DNA of 59,795 nt from Armatimonadota bacterium (lineage in GTDB: Bacteria; Armatimonadota; Fimbriimonadia; Fimbriimonadales; Fimbriimonadaceae). Below the pieces are notes generated by a model that saw nothing but the letters and a program-made list of their open reading frames with translations, was not told the origin of the DNA and ran no database searches. Made by a program: the position numbers and the translations under genes. The stretch covers positions 1-59,795 of the forward strand of contig JAFDWT010000089.1 of assembly GCA_018268335.1 (NCBI GenBank). The letters run 5' to 3'. Of the stretch, positions 47,917 through 55,794 are shown piece by piece; positions within the stretch are counted from its first letter, which is position 1; each line of letters opens with the position of its first letter.

Positions 47917-49749
47917 GTGGTCCAAATCGACGAATCGCCAAACCGTGAAGCCCTTTTGCGTCGGTACACCCTGGTCTTTGCCGGGGTGGCGGTTTTGCTT
48001 GCCTTGTTGCCGACGCTGATCGCCTTTCTGATCGCGCCACCCAACTCCCTTTATCTCGGCCACCAGACCAACGTCGACGACCACATGGTCTATGCCGCCT
48101 GGATGCGCCAGGCGATGGAGGGGCGGTTCCTCTTTGACAACCGGTTCACCACCGACGCCCAGCCTGGGTTGACCGTCCACCTCTACTTCTTACTGCTCGG
48201 CTGGATTGCCAAGGTCGTCGGCCTGACTTGGGCCGTCACCCTGGCGCGGGCGGGGCTGTCCTTCCTTTTCGTGTGGCTGCTCGGCCGCTGGCTGGCATCG
48301 AGCAGCGTCTCAGTGTTCGCGGCTAAGGCCGGCATGACTCTGGCCACTCTGGGCGGAGGAATCGGATTCCTCTGCTTCACTTATTTCGGCAAGGAGATCT
48401 TCGACAAGGGCAACCCGGTCGTCGGTCTGACCGGCGGCTGGCTCCCGGTCGACGTCTGGCAGCCCGAAGTGTTCGTTTTCCCGTCGATGCTGACGAACTC
48501 CCTGTTCATGGTCAGCCTATGCCTGATCGTCGTGGTCTTACGCGCGATCATCGACGCCAGGTCCAGCAGCAAGCCGGTCCTCGGCGGCGCTTTGGCTCTT
48601 GCGGCGTTGATGAACATCCACAGCTACGATGTGCTGCTGCTAGCCTTGGTCGCCGTTGGCTTCTTGGTGTCCAGTTTGGCTGCGAAGAGGTTTGGAGCGG
48701 CTTGGGTCGGCCGCGCTGGACTGATCGCTCTCGGCGCCGTTCCCAGCGCCCTCTGGTTTGTCTATGTCCTCAGCCAAGACAAGGTGTTCCAAGCCCGCGC
48801 GGCGACGCTGACCTATTCCCCCAACCTGCAGCAAGTGACAGCCGGTCTGCTTCCCCTGATGCTTCTGGCGGTGGTCGGCACGGCTCTGAACAAGGACGAG
48901 AAGCGCGGCAAAGCCGGCGCAGGACTTGTCGCGCTCTTTGTCGTCGCTCTGCACTTGTGGGCAAACGGCGCCGATCCCGGCAAGGCCTTTATGGGGCCAG
49001 CTCAATTCGGGATCGTCTTCGCAGTCGCCTGCGGCATCGCCACGTTCCTAGCTGGGGACGACGACTTCAAGAACCTCTTGTGGTCCTGGGCGCTCGTCGG
49101 CTTGGTCGCGCCGTACTTCCCCGCCCTCTTCCAGCGCAAGCTGGCGATGGGGCTGGCCGTACCTTGGGCCTTGCTGGCAGCCATCGAAGCGGGACGTGTG
49201 CTGGAAGGTATGGAGCGGAGCAGCCGTAACCTGCTCTCGGCCCTCGGCCTTCTGGTGTGTTCCTTGTCTTCTTTGCTCTGGCTTCAACGGGAGTTGTGGT
49301 TTGTCCAGACCAACGTCGCGAGCACGACACTGCACAGCGTCTTCTACAGCGACGACGTCGCCAAGATTATCCGGGTCCTGAACGAGCAGAAAGGCCGGAC
49401 CGTGGTCATCGCGCCTCCAGGAGTGCCTTCCAAACCGGACGAGCGCGGGAGGTTCGGCACGCCGATCCTGCCCGATCTCAACAGCATCCTCAGTGGCCAG
49501 ACCGGCGTCTACACAGTCTCGGGGCATTGGAGCGAAACGCCGCGCTACCAAGAGCGGCTACGTGACGTGTCTATGATCTTCAGTGCCCGTGTGCCACTCA
49601 CGGAGAGGCGGAGACTGATCCAGCAGTACCAGGTCAACTACGCGGTCGTCCCGACCTTCGCCGGGCAACCGGACTCGCCGTTTGGCTCCTTTGACGAACT
49701 GGGCCAAGTCGTCGAGCACGGCACCAGTTGGAACCTAGTCAAACTCTAG
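47917..49749 (+). CDS. Large polytopic membrane protein, GT-C glycosyltransferase-like
   Basis: A 610-residue protein with about twelve transmembrane helices. The first outside loop has LYLGHQTNVDDHMVYAAWMRQAMEG, an acidic pair in the place GT-C enzymes use to bind a lipid-linked donor. A soluble 100-residue C-terminal domain (VAKIIRVLNEQKGRTVVIAPPG, VYTVSGHWSETPRYQERL) follows. It probably adds a sugar from a polyprenyl carrier outside the membrane. The GTG start has GAGG 6 nt upstream. The end overlaps the convergent VanW gene by 4 nt. Confidence 0.7.
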   Translation: MVQIDESPNREALLRRYTLVFAGVAVLLALLPTLIAFLIAPPNSLYLGHQTNVDDHMVYAAWMRQAMEGRFLFDNRFTTDAQPGLTVHLYFLLLGWIAKVVGLTWAVTLARAGLSFLFVWLLGRWLASSSVSVFAAKAGMTLATLGGGIGFLCFTYFGKEIFDKGNPVVGLTGGWLPVDVWQPEVFVFPSMLTNSLFMVSLCLIVVVLRAIIDARSSSKPVLGGALALAALMNIHSYDVLLLALVAVGFLVSSLAAKRFGAAWVGRAGLIALGAVPSALWFVYVLSQDKVFQARAATLTYSPNLQQVTAGLLPLMLLAVVGTALNKDEKRGKAGAGLVALFVVALHLWANGADPGKAFMGPAQFGIVFAVACGIATFLAGDDDFKNLLWSWALVGLVAPYFPALFQRKLAMGLAVPWALLAAIEAGRVLEGMERSSRNLLSALGLLVCSLSSLLWLQRELWFVQTNVASTTLHSVFYSDDVAKIIRVLNEQKGRTVVIAPPGVPSKPDERGRFGTPILPDLNSILSGQTGVYTVSGHWSETPRYQERLRDVSMIFSARVPLTERRRLIQQYQVNYAVVPTFAGQPDSPFGSFDELGQVVEHGTSWNLVKL

Positions 49750-51101
49750 TGCGACCGGACATTGGCTTCGACCACTCGGGGCCCGCCGGTGTACGTGCTC
49801 GACCCTAGCGGCTCGCGTTTGACCACTTGGCCGTCCACTGTCACGAGCCGCCAACTGACGACTTCCCTGGCCTCGCCACCTTTCTCGCGCACAATTTCTT
49901 TGCCCGGCGGCAGACTCGGGTCGTGGATGTATTTGATCCCGCGTGACCAGGAGCGTACTAGCTTGTTCACGATTTTAACGTCGCCGGGCTCCCGGCTGGC
50001 ACCGAGAATCTTGAAGGTGAGCTTTCCTGGCTGATACTCGGAGACCAGAGCCACCGGTTCATTGCGCGTGTTGACGAACTTGAAGTCCGGCTGCGGAAAG
50101 CTGACCGCTGCGTCCTGGCCCAAGGGGACATATGGCACCGGCAACGAATGCGGTGAGCGCGAGGCGACCTTTAGGCCGGCCTGCAATACCGTGTTGTAGA
50201 GTGTGGTGCTGACCTGGCAGATGCCGCCGCCCACGTCGATGTCGTGCTTGCCACTGACATAGACGCCTGCCTCCTTGAAACCGGCCTCTTTGGTTCGCTT
50301 GCCCAAAGTTTCGTTAAACCCAAACGCCTCGCCGGGCATGAAGACGCGCCCACTCAGCATCTTGGCGGCGAGTTTGATGTTGGAGCTACGGCTGATGTTC
50401 CCCGCGTCGAAGTGCGTGGTGAATTCGCCAATGACCGTCTTGACCTTGTCCAGTGCCTCGTCAGGCACATGCTTGGCGTCGGCGACCAGAGGAAGGTCCA
50501 CCTGAGTCCCCTCCGACAAGGCGACCCTGATCACATCGGCGGCGGCTGAGGCGTCCAGTTTCAGCTTCGTCTGCTCATAGATCCGACGCACCTCGCCGTT
50601 CTCGAAGCTAGCCCGCGCCGGACCGATAGCCGGTCGCAGCTTCTCAACTTTTGCCACCAACTCCTTCACGGCCTGCTGGTCGATGCGTATTACGGGAAAG
50701 ACTCGCTTGGCCACTGGTTTTTCGCCCCGCCATTGGCGGAACGTCCGGGGCCAGTACTGTTCGGTCGGCAGGCTCGCGGCGGTGGCGGCGGGGTCTGGTC
50801 GGCCGCCGAGAGACCTGGCCGTCAAGCCCTCGGGGTCGCGAGTCAAACCAGCTCCATGGACGGCCACTGGCTTGTCGGCGACCGCTTGCCACCAGGCCTG
50901 GACAGTCTTCTCGACCTCAGCCCGTGTCATTCCTCCGACATCGACACCGGCCACGGTGACATTGGGCAAAACGGTCGGCTCAGTCCGCACCGCCAAGAAC
51001 GCCGCGGTGCCTCCGCCCGCGGCGGTCAGACCAAGCGCGGCGATTCCGGCCACTTGTGCCGGAAGACCTGCACCCGCCAGACGTCGCCGCCTTGTCTTCA
51101 C
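49746..51101 (-). CDS. VanW-family exported protein with YoaR-like domains
   Basis: A 451-residue protein. One N-terminal helix (VAGIAALGLTAAGGGTAAFLAV) anchors it. Repeated peptidoglycan-binding-like (YoaR) domains follow (VTVAGVDVGGMTRAEVEKTV). The VanW domain shows NISRSSNIKLAAKMLSGRVF, then MPGEAFGFNETLGKRTKEAG and YVSGKHDIDVGGGICQVSTTLYN. A G5-like beta tail (IVREKGGEAREVVSWRLVTVDGQVV) ends it. VanW proteins are associated with vancomycin clusters and cell-wall spores but their action is unknown. TAGAAT lies 8 nt before the GTG, and no ribosome site is seen. Confidence 0.9.
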   Translation of the reverse strand: MKTRRRRLAGAGLPAQVAGIAALGLTAAGGGTAAFLAVRTEPTVLPNVTVAGVDVGGMTRAEVEKTVQAWWQAVADKPVAVHGAGLTRDPEGLTARSLGGRPDPAATAASLPTEQYWPRTFRQWRGEKPVAKRVFPVIRIDQQAVKELVAKVEKLRPAIGPARASFENGEVRRIYEQTKLKLDASAAADVIRVALSEGTQVDLPLVADAKHVPDEALDKVKTVIGEFTTHFDAGNISRSSNIKLAAKMLSGRVFMPGEAFGFNETLGKRTKEAGFKEAGVYVSGKHDIDVGGGICQVSTTLYNTVLQAGLKVASRSPHSLPVPYVPLGQDAAVSFPQPDFKFVNTRNEPVALVSEYQPGKLTFKILGASREPGDVKIVNKLVRSWSRGIKYIHDPSLPPGKEIVREKGGEAREVVSWRLVTVDGQVVKREPLGSSTYTGGPRVVEANVRSH

Positions 51102-51109
51102 GAACCACA

Positions 51110-51115
51110 ATTCTA
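51110..51115 (-). promoter_or_regulatory. -10 box TAGAAT, 8 nt before the VanW GTG
   Basis: TAGAAT-N8-GTG on the minus strand. Unlike the two other TAGAAT boxes, this one is not part of a stop codon, so it argues that the motif is a real promoter element. Confidence 0.5.
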
Positions 51116-51184
51116 CTAGATTGCCTGGACATTTGCCCACCCTCTTGGCATGTCTAGTTCCTATCGCTTCGCCAACGACCGATG

Positions 51185-51190
51185 TATGAT
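51185..51190 (+). promoter_or_regulatory. -10 box TATGAT, 8 nt before the ilvE ATG
   Basis: TATGAT-N8-ATG with no Shine-Dalgarno site; consistent with leaderless ilvE mRNA. No clear -35. Confidence 0.5.
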
Positions 51191-51198
51191 TTAAGCCT

Positions 51199-52095
51199 AT
51201 GGAAAAGCTGGTGTGGTTCAACGGCAAGGTCACAACCCTGGAAGAGGCGAGCATCCCCGCCGCCGACCACGCCCACCTTTATGGCGACGGGCTCTTTGAG
51301 GGCATCCGCATCTACCACAACCAGGTGTTTAAGCTCGACCAGCACTTGGACCGCCTCTATTACGGCTGCAAGATGATGGGGTTTGACATGTCCATCCCCC
51401 AGGTTGGGCTCCGGGCAATCATCCTGGACCTGTGCGCCCGCGCCGGTGTCGCCGAGGGTTACATTCGGCTTAACGTGACCAGAGGCACGGGCCTCGGCCT
51501 GGACCCGCGCGCGGTCAAAACAGACCCGAACGTCATGGTGATGGTCAGCACCTTGTCGCTGTATCCGCCTGAGTTCTACGCGAACGGACTGGACGCGATG
51601 TTCAGCTCGGTCCGGGTCATTCCCGCTGACAGCCTCGACCCGCGCCTCAAGTGCATAGGTCGCTATGCGAGCAACATCATGGCAAAGGCGGAGGCCAACC
51701 GGGCTGGCGTCGGCGAGGCCCTGTTGCTCAACCACGACGGCTTCCTTACCGAAGGCACTGGCGAGAATGTGTTTCTGGTCAAGAACGGCACACTACGAAC
51801 ACCCCACCCCTCCTGCGGCATCCTGCGCGGCATCACCCGCGACACTGTGATCGAACTGGCCAAGGGTGCGGGACTGACGGTCGTCGAAGAAAACCTGACG
51901 CCTTACGACGTCTTCGAAGCCGACGAGTGCTTCTGCACCGGCACGGCGGCGGAGGTCGTCGGTGTCGCCACGATCAACGGCCAGCCGATCGGCGAAGGCA
52001 AACCTGGACCGGTCACGATGCGCCTGACGCAGCTCTTCAAGGAGCACACCAAGATCGGAGTCCCCTTCGAGGCCCATGCCGGCGCGCGTCCGTGA
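51199..52095 (+). CDS. ilvE: Branched-chain amino-acid aminotransferase
   Basis: A 298-residue fold-type IV PLP enzyme. It moves amino groups between glutamate and the 2-oxo acids of Leu, Ile and Val. Landmarks are DHAHLYGDGLFEGIRIY, YIRLNVTRGTG, the PLP lysine K151 in LKCIGRYASNIMAKAEA, NHDGFLTEGTGENVFLVKNG and ECFCTGTAAEVVGV. The cytoplasmic enzyme is of normal length. It overlaps the next gene by 20 nt. D-alanine or ADC-lyase-type relatives are the main alternative, but TGTAAEV with PGPVT favours IlvE. Confidence 0.92.
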   Translation: MEKLVWFNGKVTTLEEASIPAADHAHLYGDGLFEGIRIYHNQVFKLDQHLDRLYYGCKMMGFDMSIPQVGLRAIILDLCARAGVAEGYIRLNVTRGTGLGLDPRAVKTDPNVMVMVSTLSLYPPEFYANGLDAMFSSVRVIPADSLDPRLKCIGRYASNIMAKAEANRAGVGEALLLNHDGFLTEGTGENVFLVKNGTLRTPHPSCGILRGITRDTVIELAKGAGLTVVEENLTPYDVFEADECFCTGTAAEVVGVATINGQPIGEGKPGPVTMRLTQLFKEHTKIGVPFEAHAGARP

Positions 52096-52348
52096 CCGCC
52101 GGGGCCTGGAAATCACGGCCGACGACGAAAGCTTGGACCGCCTTGCGGGCGTGACTGGCCTCCACCGGTTGCTCCGCCTGTTAAAGGCCAAAGCAAAGCC
52201 CGTCGAGACCTGCCCGGCTTGCGGCACGACGCTGGCTTCAGTGCGGCAGACCGGTCTTTTGGGATGCGGCCTGTGCTACTCAGTCTTCGAGATCGAACTC
52301 AAGCTCAACAAGTCGGCACCTGCAAAGGGCGCGGATTTGGTATCTTAA
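52076..52348 (+). CDS. Small McsA-like zinc-finger protein
   Basis: A 90-residue protein. The middle carries CPACGTTLASVRQTGLLGCGLCYSVF, which matches one of the two Cx2C...Cx2C zinc modules of McsA (activator of the McsB arginine kinase in the ClpC system). There is no second module and no C-terminal UVR helix. A basic helix-rich N-terminus (LDRLAGVTGLHRLLRLLKAKAK) is new. It may be a zinc-dependent regulator partner, but alone it is untested. The 20-nt overlap with ilvE and an AT-rich stop (TATCTTAA) lead into the next gene. Confidence 0.72.
   Translation: MPARVRDRRGLEITADDESLDRLAGVTGLHRLLRLLKAKAKPVETCPACGTTLASVRQTGLLGCGLCYSVFEIELKLNKSAPAKGADLVS
52341..52346 (+). promoter_or_regulatory. 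-10 box TATCTT, 9 nt before the DUF4397-like ATG
   Basis: TATCTT-N9-ATG, overlapping the stop codon of the zinc-finger gene. No ribosome site before the ATG. Confidence 0.4.
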
Positions 52349-52355
52349 TGGCGCA

Positions 52356-53105
52356 ATGAAGATGCGACACGCCGTCACCCTCCTGGCGACCCTGGCTCTT
52401 GTGGGTCTTTTTGGCTGCGGTGGCAGCGGTGGAGGCGTCGCCGACTCCGACCCGCGGGTGTTCTTCCTGAACACTTCGACAGACGCCGGTTCTTCCGACT
52501 TCTTGGTCGACGACGTCAAGAAGGCGACTGCTCTCGACTTCATGGGCAAATCCAGCGACTGGCTGCAACTGGGCATCCTCGACGCGAGCGCGAGCGGCTA
52601 CGACATCTCCGTGGCGCCTTCAGCGGGCGGCATCGAATACGACAGGGTTAACCAGACTTTGAACGCAAACTCGGCGAACATTTTCGCCCTGATCGGCCAG
52701 AAGACGCCGCCCGACAGCGACCCGGCCAAAATCCTGCGGCTCGTCAATTTCACGGTGAACCGGACGCAGCCGACGACTGGCAAAGTCCGCCTGGTCGTTT
52801 TCAACGCTTTCAACCGCGGTACCGGCCAGGGAACGCCGGCCATCGTCCTCAAGAACCCGGGCGACACCCCACAGTTCAGTTCGTCGGCCGTCAACCCAGG
52901 CTCGACGACCACCTTCGAGGTCGATGCAGGCACCTTCACTTGGGACGCCAAGCGCTCTGACGCCGAATCGGTCTATGCCAGCGCCACCGCCACATTGGCT
53001 TCGGGCACGCTGCAGTTGGTCGTGATTTCGGGCGTCGAAGGTGCCGCGGACGCCACCAAGCAGCCCAAAATCACCTTCATCCCGCTGTCGGTCAAGACGG
53101 ACTGA
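52356..53105 (+). CDS. DUF4397-like exported lipoprotein
   Basis: A 249-residue lipoprotein with lipobox GLFGC (Cys21) and a Gly/Ser linker. The body shows PRVFFLNTSTDAGSSDFLVDDVKKATALDFMGKSSDWLQLGILDASASGYDISVAPS, the first of two immunoglobulin-like beta domains of the DUF4397 type. LRLVNFTVNRTQPTTGKVRLVVFNAF opens the second. Function unknown, likely a surface protein. It begins 7 nt after the zinc-finger gene and is followed by a GC-rich hairpin (53119-53138). Confidence 0.72.
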   Translation: MKMRHAVTLLATLALVGLFGCGGSGGGVADSDPRVFFLNTSTDAGSSDFLVDDVKKATALDFMGKSSDWLQLGILDASASGYDISVAPSAGGIEYDRVNQTLNANSANIFALIGQKTPPDSDPAKILRLVNFTVNRTQPTTGKVRLVVFNAFNRGTGQGTPAIVLKNPGDTPQFSSSAVNPGSTTTFEVDAGTFTWDAKRSDAESVYASATATLASGTLQLVVISGVEGAADATKQPKITFIPLSVKTD

Positions 53106-53118
53106 CGCAAAGGCCCGG

Positions 53119-53188
53119 GCAGGGGGGAAAACCCCTGCGCCCCGGCAAAGGCACTGGGTTATACTTCCCTCCGCGCCCTTTTGGGCGC
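53119..53188 (+). terminator. Two GC-rich hairpins before the sigma gene
   Basis: GCAGGGG (53119-53125) pairs with CCCCTGC (53132-53138) around GGAAAA. GCGCCC (53173-53178) pairs with GGGCGC (53183-53188) around TTTT. TATACT (53160-53165) lies between them and may be the sigma-gene promoter, in which case the second hairpin is in its leader. T runs are poor. Confidence 0.4.
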
Positions 53189-53202
53189 TTCCTCCGTCTT
53201 CT

Positions 53203-53748
53203 ATGTCGAGCAATCCTCGGGACGACACGCTTGCTGAGAAACGCCTTCTGCATGCCCTGACCCAGGGCGACAGGAGCGCGTTGACTGGCCTGTACCAACT
53301 ATACGGAGACAAGATCTTCCGATACACGTATAGGATGCTGGGCAACCGGACGGACGCGGAGGACGCGACGGCAGAGACTTTTCTGCGGGTAGTGCGCCGC
53401 TCGGCCGAGCTACGGGCCGACGGTGCGTTCCGCACTTGGCTCTTCCGTATAGCGCGTAACCTCTGCATCGACCGCATGCGCCAGCACAAGCTGTTGGAAC
53501 TTCCTGCAGAGGCGCATTACAATGGGACTGAGGCCAGGTCGGCACTCAAGGTGACCGTCCAGCAAGCGCTGGACGACTTGCCCGAAGAGTATCGGCAACC
53601 CTTGATCCTGTGTGATCTGGATGACATTTCCGCCAAGGAAGCGGCAGAAATCCTCGAGATCAGTGTGCCGGCCCTCAAGTCGCGGCTCTACCGCGGCCGA
53701 CGGGCGCTGCGGGACCGGCTGGGCGGCTCGCTGGAGAAACTGACATGA
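53203..53748 (+). CDS. ECF-type RNA polymerase sigma factor
   Basis: A 181-residue sigma-70 of the extracytoplasmic-function class. Region 2 shows LYQLYGDKIFRYTYRMLGNRTDAEDATAETFLRVVR, then FRTWLFRIARNLCIDRMRQHK. Region 4 has LDDLPEEYRQPLILCDLDDISAKEAAEILEISVPALKSRLYRGRRALRDRL. The frame is open further up, but ATG 53203 fits the family. It overlaps its partner gene by 4 nt (ATGA), so the two proteins are coupled, as is usual for sigma/anti-sigma pairs. It probably controls a stress regulon. Confidence 0.92.
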   Translation: MSSNPRDDTLAEKRLLHALTQGDRSALTGLYQLYGDKIFRYTYRMLGNRTDAEDATAETFLRVVRRSAELRADGAFRTWLFRIARNLCIDRMRQHKLLELPAEAHYNGTEARSALKVTVQQALDDLPEEYRQPLILCDLDDISAKEAAEILEISVPALKSRLYRGRRALRDRLGGSLEKLT

Positions 53749-54026
53749 ACAACGCGTTCTATCATAAGTTGGTGGACATGTACGCCGGTGACGAGCTGTC
53801 GGAAGAGCTTGTTGCCGAAATGGACACTGCCGCCTCGACCGACCCGAACCTGCGCCTGGAAATGGACAGCCTGCGCCGCACGGTCCGCGTCCTCAAAAGT
53901 CTCGACGACCCCGAGCTCTCCGACGTCTGCGCCCAGCGCATTCTGCGGAAGATCCTCGACGACGCACAAGTCCCGGCGGACATGGGCGATATGGCGGCTG
54001 CGCGACAGTACCGCCTGTTCCGATGA
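53745..54026 (+). CDS. Probable anti-sigma or sigma-partner protein
   Basis: A 93-residue soluble protein with the helical start LVDMYAGDELSEELVAEMDTAASTDPNLRLEMDSLRRTVRVLKSL, in the style of anti-sigma N-terminal domains (small helix bundle ahead of a membrane anchor). It lacks both the zinc HxxxCxxC motif and a membrane helix, so it would be a short cytoplasmic variant. The 4-nt overlap with the ECF sigma gene is the main support. Could instead be a non-inhibitory partner. Confidence 0.65.
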   Translation: MNNAFYHKLVDMYAGDELSEELVAEMDTAASTDPNLRLEMDSLRRTVRVLKSLDDPELSDVCAQRILRKILDDAQVPADMGDMAAARQYRLFR

Positions 54027-54054
54027 CCGACCTGCTAGACTTCTTTGACGCTAT

Positions 54055-55155
54055 ATGAAGGCCACTGTCACCCGCAAGGAACTATTTGACGCTCTCGCCA
54101 TCGCCGGCGCGGCGAGCAGCACCCGCTCGTCGCTGCCGGTGCTGATGTCGATTCGCCTGGACGCTGAGGGCAACGGCCTGACGCTGACCGGCTGCGACGG
54201 CGAGATGTGGGCGACGGCGACCCTGTCGGCCAATGTCGCGGAACCCGGTTCCGTCTGCGTCCAGCAGCGGCTGCTTGCCGACATTGTCGGGGCCTTGCCA
54301 GAGGTGCAAGTCACATTGGAGCTCAGCGGTACGGCGGTCTATCTGCGGTCCAACAACTCGGAGTGGATGCTCCTGGCCATGCCGGCCGACGAGTTCCCCT
54401 CGATCCCCGAAGTCCGCGCGTCCTCTCAACTGACCCTGGGAGCCGACAACATGCGCGGCGCGATCGACGGCGTGGCCTTTGCCGTCAGCGAAGACACCAG
54501 CCGTCCGGTGCTCACCGGCGTCCAGTTCAAATACGACGGTGAGACGCTGACCTTGGTGGCGACCGACACCCATCGCCTGGCCGTGACCCGCGTGCACAAG
54601 CCGGGTCTCGGAAGTTCGATCGAAGCCGTGGTGCCTGACAAGGCACTGAAGGCGATCCGGGCCTTGCCGGTGACGGGTGAAGACCCACTCACCATCGGCT
54701 TCGATGAGTCGCGGCTCGTCGTCGACATCGGCACCGCCAAGATCGTCAGCCAGGTGCTCAGCGGCTCCTATCCCAACTGGGAACGAGTGGTGCCGTCCGA
54801 ATACACGCGCACGTGGACTTTGAACAAGAAGGAGTTCCACGAGAACGTCAAGCGGATCATGATTCTGGCCAAAGACAACGCCAACCGCGTCCGGTTCGCT
54901 GGCGACGGCGACCGTGTGGTCATCTCGGCTCGCAGTGAAGACAAGGGCGAGGCGAAAGAGGAGGTCGAGGTCATCGGCAAGAACGGCGACCTGGAGATCG
55001 CCTTCAACGGCCGCTACATGATCGACGGTTTGAACGCGATGGAAGGCGAAGGCGTCCGTGTCGAAATGACCGAGGCAAGCCGCCCCGCCGTCTTGCGACC
55101 AGCCGAGCACGGCGACGATCACTTCTGCGTGGTCATGCCGATGGCTATCGGTTGA
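54055..55155 (+). CDS. dnaN: DNA polymerase III beta sliding clamp
   Basis: A 366-residue clamp of normal length with three repeating domains. MKATVTRKELFDALAIAGAAS opens domain 1, GVQFKYDGETLTLVATDTHRLAVTR (domain 2) and GRYMIDGLNAMEGEGVRVEMTEASRPAVLRP (domain 3, which binds polymerase partners) follow. It encircles DNA as a dimer and tethers Pol III. Here it follows an ECF sigma unit and not dnaA, so it is not in the usual oriC neighbourhood. TAGACT is 13 nt upstream. A strong terminator ends it. Confidence 0.96.
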   Translation: MKATVTRKELFDALAIAGAASSTRSSLPVLMSIRLDAEGNGLTLTGCDGEMWATATLSANVAEPGSVCVQQRLLADIVGALPEVQVTLELSGTAVYLRSNNSEWMLLAMPADEFPSIPEVRASSQLTLGADNMRGAIDGVAFAVSEDTSRPVLTGVQFKYDGETLTLVATDTHRLAVTRVHKPGLGSSIEAVVPDKALKAIRALPVTGEDPLTIGFDESRLVVDIGTAKIVSQVLSGSYPNWERVVPSEYTRTWTLNKKEFHENVKRIMILAKDNANRVRFAGDGDRVVISARSEDKGEAKEEVEVIGKNGDLEIAFNGRYMIDGLNAMEGEGVRVEMTEASRPAVLRPAEHGDDHFCVVMPMAIG

Positions 55156-55164
55156 TCGCGCTAT

Positions 55165-55196
55165 GCCCCTGAGCTCATTGAGCTCAGGGGCTTTTT
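55165..55196 (+). terminator. Rho-independent terminator after dnaN
   Basis: A perfect 12-bp stem GCCCCTGAGCTC / GAGCTCAGGGGC with a 3-nt loop (ATT) followed by TTTTT at 55192-55196. It is oriented for dnaN; the minus strand has no T run. Confidence 0.93.
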
Positions 55197-55206
55197 GCTG
55201 CATTGC

Positions 55207-55794
55207 CTATCTTTTCAGACCAAAGTAGAGCGACACGCCAAAGTGCTTGAGCCGCTCCCAGGGAAACTTGATCGGGTCGTTCTTGCGCCCCTGCGGCTCG
55301 GCGATGAATTCGTGGCTCGTGATCTGCTTGACCGTCGGGAACCGGCGCAGAAGGACGGCGAAAAGGTTGTCAAGGGCACGCAGCTGCGCCGCCGGGTACT
55401 CCTCGGTACCGTCCCCCTTGTTGACGATCTCGATGCCGACCGAAAAGTCGTTGACACCCTTGCGGCCAAAGGCGTCGAGACTGACTCCAGCGTGCCAGGC
55501 GCGGTCGTAGGTGCTGAGAAACTGGACGATCGAGCCGTCGCGACCGACGCAGAAGTGGGCGCTGACCTGGCTCTTGTCTGTGGCAAACCAGCTGACCGTG
55601 CTCCAAAGGCTGACGCCTGCCGTGTGGTGCAGGACGATGGTGTCGACAACGGTTCCAGGCGGTCGCTTGTTCTGGTTCGGCGTGTCGACCCAGACGACTT
55701 GGTTGAACCCCGGGTCCTTCCATTGTTGTTGGGCGACGGAACCGCAACTGACCGCGGCCAAAGCTCCTGCCGCCACGACCACGAGAAGCCTCAC
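55207..55794 (-). CDS. N-acetylmuramoyl-L-alanine amidase (Amidase_2), copy 2
   Basis: A 195-residue exported amidase that cuts the amide between MurNAc and L-Ala. Signal VRLLVVVAAGALAAVSCG; the catalytic domain has TIVLHHTAGVSLWSTV (zinc His), RAWHAGVS, VGIEIVNKGDGTEEY and TSHEFIAEPQGRKNDP (second His and Asp). It is about two-thirds identical to the gene just upstream, so the two arose by tandem duplication. GTG 55794 overlaps the upstream stop (GTGA) with AAGGTGAAG before it, so they are coupled. It ends just after the dnaN terminator on the opposite strand. Confidence 0.9.
   Translation of the reverse strand: MRLLVVVAAGALAAVSCGSVAQQQWKDPGFNQVVWVDTPNQNKRPPGTVVDTIVLHHTAGVSLWSTVSWFATDKSQVSAHFCVGRDGSIVQFLSTYDRAWHAGVSLDAFGRKGVNDFSVGIEIVNKGDGTEEYPAAQLRALDNLFAVLLRRFPTVKQITSHEFIAEPQGRKNDPIKFPWERLKHFGVSLYFGLKR

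Noticed and set aside
54036-54060. Origin of replication near dnaN
   Set aside because: I see no cluster of DnaA boxes (TTATCCACA type) and no dnaA; the gap is only 28 nt.
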